Below are positions 44,276 through 48,032 of a stretch of 48,032 nucleotides of DNA, one piece after another. The first letter of the stretch is position 1; each line of letters starts with the position of its first letter. Location: NCBI GenBank assembly GCA_943704415.1, contig CALSCO010002478.1, positions 1-48,032 of the forward strand. The letters run 5' to 3'. The notes beneath the pieces were generated by a model that saw nothing but the letters and a program-made list of their open reading frames with translations, had not been told where the DNA came from and did not search any database. This stretch comes from Parvularia atlantis (lineage: Eukaryota; Opisthokonta; Rotosphaerida). A program made the translations under genes and the position numbers.

Positions 44276-47200
44276 ATGCACCTGCTCGGCGCCGTCCTCG
44301 TGACCGCGCTCGCGGCGGCCCACGCGGTCCTCGCGGCGGCCGCCGCGCGTGCCGACCCGTGCGTCCTGGCGGCAGGCGGCAAGTTCTTCGACCTGCGCGT
44401 GCTCGGCGAGCAGTGCGTGGCGGGTCGCGCCGCGACGCACGCGACACGCTGATCAGCGCACGCAGAGACTGGGAGCTGCCTCAGAACGACTTTTACAACC
44501 TGCTGCTCAACCCGTGCAAGCCGTTGATGGACTTGCCGGACATACCGGGCACGTGCGACGCAGCCACGCTCGTTTGCCAAGTGCCGATCAACATCGACCT
44601 CGCAAACCGGCCGAAGAAGGTCGCTGAGGGTGTCAACACTACGTCCCTCAACGGTGCGCCACGGCACACACTCAACCCCCGCCTGCGTGTTCATGCGCAC
44701 GCGCTGTCGCAGGTGGCGAGCTGACGGTCGTGTACCAAGTTGGCGACAACTGTCCTGCGTGGGGCATAGACAGAAACGTGACCATCAACTTCGAGTGCGG
44801 TGTCGAAACAGTGCGCGTTGTGCACCTGGCCGCGCTTGCCGCGACTCACACGCGCACGGCAGGGGACGCCCACATTTGAGTATGAGGTCGAGTGCCAGTA
44901 TTTCTTCACCTGGATCACCAATGCAGCGTGCCCGCTCGATGCTGACCCGACCGAGCCAACTGTGGCGCCGACGAGCGCGCCGACGAGCGCGCCGACGAGC
45001 GGGCCGACGAGTGCGCCGACGAACGCACCGACCGACGCGCCCACGAACTCGCCGCCACCGACGACGCCGCCACCGACGACGCCGCCACCGACGACGCCGC
45101 CACCGACGACGCCGCCACCGACGCCACCTCCCACGACGCCGCCGCCCAATCTGCCGCCGCCGGTCGAGATCGAGGGCCCGATCCCGCCGCGCAACGTGAC
45201 CTTTGAGCAGTTCATGCCCGAGGACCTTGACACGGGCGCGATCACTGTCGGCCTGAACGCCGAGATCCCCGAAGGCGAGACGTTTGTGCGCCTGGCCGCG
45301 AACGGCGTCTCGCCCGGGAGTCGCGTCGGCTACCTCTGGCGCACGGAGATGCTGCAGGGGCGCGGCTTTGAGACCAACTTCACTGTGCGCATCAGCGAGG
45401 GCTCCGAGGGCCTGGCGTTTGTGCTGCAGAACGACGGCGACGGGGCTGAGGCCATTGGAGGGTCGGGCTCGCGGCTCGGTGCGCTCGCGGGGCGTGACGC
45501 TGAACGACGCGCCACTAATGCCGCAGAGCAGGCTATGGCGACTTTGCTGGCGGGCTGTCGGGCATCGGAAATTCGCTCGCGATCGAACTCGACTGCCTCC
45601 GCTCGTCCGACGTCGGTGCGGAGCAGGGAAGGCGGGCGCCGGTCGCGCTCTGACGCTTGCTGGGGTCGCAGACGCTTCCCTGCCTGAAGAGGCCAGCTTC
45701 CACGTGTCGGTGCACACCAAGGGCACAGGGCCCAACACGGCCGACGAAAGCGACTCGAGCATCGGCTCCAACGTGCTGCTGCCGTCGTACTGCAATGTGC
45801 GCCCCCCGTGCGTCGGCCCGGCCGTTCTAACGAGGGCGGGCAGGGCGAGCCGACGCCCGTGCGCATCGTCTACGAGCCGACGAGGGGCCTGCGCATCTAC
45901 TTGAGCACGGTGTCGCTCCCGGTCGTCAGCCTGCCCGACTACCGTCTCGAGACGTCGCTCGCGCTCGAGCCCGGCGGCCTGCTGCGGCTCGGGTGCGCCC
46001 GCAGCTCGCCGTGATGGAGCATGGCGAAGCTGACGCGGACCAAAACAGCTTCACGGCGACAACGTCGACGGCGTCCACGTCTGTCGACGTGCTCAGCTGG
46101 TCATACGGCTTCCTGGGCGAGCCGGACGAAGAGTGCGGCAGCCGAGCGCGCGCGCACGCGCGCCACCGCATGCAGGCAAGCTCAACCGCGCGCACCGCAC
46201 AGCTACACGACCGTCGAGGGCGTCGGCGCGAGCCGCGCCACGGCCGGCGGTGCCTCGTCGTTCCTCGTCATCGTGCGCGACCAGTACACCAACCCGATCA
46301 TCTACGGCGGCGACGCGATCGAGGTGACGTTTGCGTCGCGCGCCGGCACAGATGCGACCTACGCCGTCGAGGTCGACGTCGAGGATTTCGACACGGGTGC
46401 GCTGCCGTGTGTTGCTGCCAGCGCGTCTTGCTCACGCGCGTTGCACATCAGGCGTCTACAACGTCACCTACTTTACCACGTCCGCCGGCACATACGACGC
46501 CACCGTGACGCTCAACGGCGAAGTCGTGCTCAATGGCGCGTACACGGCCTCGGTCAGCCCGGACGTGCTCTCGGGCAACAACACGGTCGTGCTGGCCGTG
46601 CCGCCGGCGACCGTGGTCGCGGGCAACCAGATCACGGTCGTGCTCGACACGTACGACCGCTACGACAACGCGCTCGGCGCGGGCGGCAGCGCGGGGGCCA
46701 TCACGGCCACGGTCAGCCCCGTCATTGCCGCCAACGGGTCGCCGTCGGTGCGCGACAACGGCGACGGCACGTACACCGTCAGCTTCAGCCCCAAGGTCGT
46801 GCTGGACGAGGGCGTAGCCTACGAGCTCCGCGTCGCCGTGCAGGGCTTCCCCGTGGATGGGTCGCCGTTTGTCTTCAACCTGCTCGTGAGCGAGACCAGG
46901 TGCGCGCGTGTTGGGGCGCGGGGCCTCGTCGTTTTGTGACGCGCACGCACGCTCAGCGCCGTCGATTGCACGTTCGACATCGCCACGGACGGCATCGCGG
47001 GCGAGACGATCATCGGCACCATCGTGGCGTTTGACGCGTATGGCAACCGGGTCAAGGTTGGCAGTGACCCATTCAGCGCAACGCTCAACCCGTCGGACGA
47101 CAACAATCTTGTGCGCCTGTTTGACATCGGCGACGGCTCGTACACGGTCACCGTCGAGGCCATCACCGCCGCGGCCTTCACGCTCAACGTCCGACTGGTG

Positions 47201-48032
47201 CGCCCCTCGCGCGCGCGCACGGACGCGCTTGTTCACGCCGCTGTCGCCGCTGCCGCCGCCGCCAGGGCACCGACGTCGTCGCGGGCTCGCCCGTCACCAT
47301 CGACATTGACGTCGCCGCGCCCGACGTTGTCTCGTCGGTGCTGTACGATACGCAGTCGAAGGGCGTCGCCGGCATCTCCGCCGCGTTCAAAGTGCAGGTG
47401 CGCGCCCGTCGCACGCGAGTCGTGTGCACGGCGTTCACATCGCTCGCGCCAGATCCGCGACCGCTTCTTCAACAACTACACGTCGCTTCCGCAGGGCGAC
47501 TTTGCCCTCGCCGCGCAGGTGGTCTCGGCCGAGGGCGACCTCTCGCTGCCGCTGACGACGGACGTGTTCCGGTGCATGCAAGCGCGCACGCGTGTGCGAG
47601 CATGTCGGGGACTGATGTGAGGGGGCGCGCGCGCGCGCAGCGGCGTATTTACGTACACGTACACGCCGCTCAAGGCGACATCGTACGTGATCTCCGTCGC
47701 GGACGCGGCCGACCCGACCAAGAACGTGATCGGCTCGCCCAGCGCGACCACCGTCGCCACCGCGCCTGCGAATGCCGGCGCGTCATTTGTGCTGCCCGAG
47801 TACAACTTCACCTCGATCAACGCCAACGAGCGGCCGTACCTGCGCGTGGTGCTGTACGACGCGTTCGACAACCGCGTGACAACGAGCGGCGGCGAGCTGC
47901 TGGTCAGCGTGACTGCGGTCGACGTGGGCGACGGCGTCGTGCGCACCGACATCGGCGCGGCCGTGACCGACAACGCCGACGGCACGTACGACGTCGTCCT
48001 GTACCCGACCGAGGCGCAGGTGCACCCCCCCC
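44276..48032 (+). CDS. Secreted MRH / L-type lectin / filamin-repeat protein (3' end outside window)
   Basis: The start MHLLGAVLVTALAAAHAVLA is a clean signal peptide (an in-frame ATG at 44231 is less likely). Domain 1, about 44370-44930, looks like a mannose-6-phosphate-receptor-homology (MRH) domain: DWELPQNDFYNLLLNPC, TLVCQVPINID, GELTVVYQVGDNCPAWGIDR, NVTINFECG, and YEVECQYFFTWITNAACP. A mucin-like linker follows (PTSAPT and PPPTT repeats). Domain 2 is an L-type lectin: FETNFTVRISEGSEGLAFVL, QNDGDGAEAIGGSG, GGLSGIGNSLAIELDC, SFHVSVHTKGTG, VRIVYEPTRGLRIYLSTVSL and VDVLSWSYGFLGEPDEEC. From about 46200, filamin-type Ig repeats: GVGASRATAGGASSFLVIVR, DQYTNPIIYGGDAIEVTF, GVYNVTYFTTSAGTYDATVT, DNGDGTYTVSFSPK, at least three to four, continuing to the edge. 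Probably a cell-surface or secretory-pathway glycan-binding protein. No stop is in the window. Confidence 0.8.
44953..45145 (+). repeat. Tandem coding repeats: PTSA/PTNA (12 bp) and PPPTT (15 bp)
   Basis: ACGAGCGCGCCG units and then five CCGCCACCGACGACG units form the Thr/Pro-rich stalk between the MRH and lectin domains. It is a likely O-glycosylated spacer. Confidence 0.9.

Overview
The window is nuclear DNA from a very GC-rich, gene-dense, intron-rich unicellular eukaryote. No tRNA, rRNA or CRISPR array was seen. Almost every gene is cut by tiny introns of roughly 30-110 nt. They start GTGCG(C/T), often carry a CTGAC- or CTCAC-like branch site, and end in CAG, so no single open frame represents a whole protein. 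Coordinates for genes run from the chosen start codon to the stop and include introns. Splice sites were read by hand, using protein-family conservation as a guide.

The gene set includes a MyTH4-FERM myosin of the myosin VII layout, a Dbl-type RhoGEF joined to a RhoGAP, a POMGNT2-like GT61 enzyme with a C-terminal fibronectin III domain, COMMD4 and a BLOC-1-like subunit. This points to a protist near the amoebozoan/apusomonad/opisthokont side of the tree. That placement is inference and I do not name a species.

Layout. 1-1193 is a decayed LINE tail with a three-unit CCCTAA tract and a 101-bp tandem duplication. 1194-1669 is intergenic with three perfect TGACGTCA palindromes. A minus-strand run follows: an acidic hypothetical protein (1670-3996), SFM1 SPOUT methyltransferase (4132-4908), a WWOX/retinol-dehydrogenase-like SDR (5029-6520) and a WW plus zinc-ribbon protein (6558-7464). 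Divergent from it on the plus strand is the ~9.9-kb myosin VII-like gene (7622-17487). Minus strand again: a four-finger C2H2 protein, a TnpB/Fanzor-like remnant, the GT61 enzyme, the RhoGEF-PH-RhoGAP protein and an AFG3-type m-AAA protease. Around 31.5-34.97 kb lie a doubtful small gene, a metallothionein-like Cys-rich protein, a Ser-rich hypothetical and COMMD4. TRMT1 (plus) starts only 27 bp from the COMMD4 start codon. Then come SNW1/SKIP and mitochondrial ATP synthase subunit b (minus). The last run is on the plus strand: a BLOC1S4-like protein, a RING-like protein, proteasome subunit beta-2, and a large secreted protein with MRH, L-type lectin and filamin-type repeats that runs off the window end.

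Most genes are ordinary housekeeping genes. The items most worth following are the secreted MRH/lectin/filamin protein, the WW-zinc-ribbon gene lying 37 bp upstream of a WWOX-like SDR, the 18-Cys metallothionein-like gene, the COMMD4 first exon whose coding part is only the ATG, the extremely short spacers between co-oriented genes, and homopolymer C tracts inside introns.
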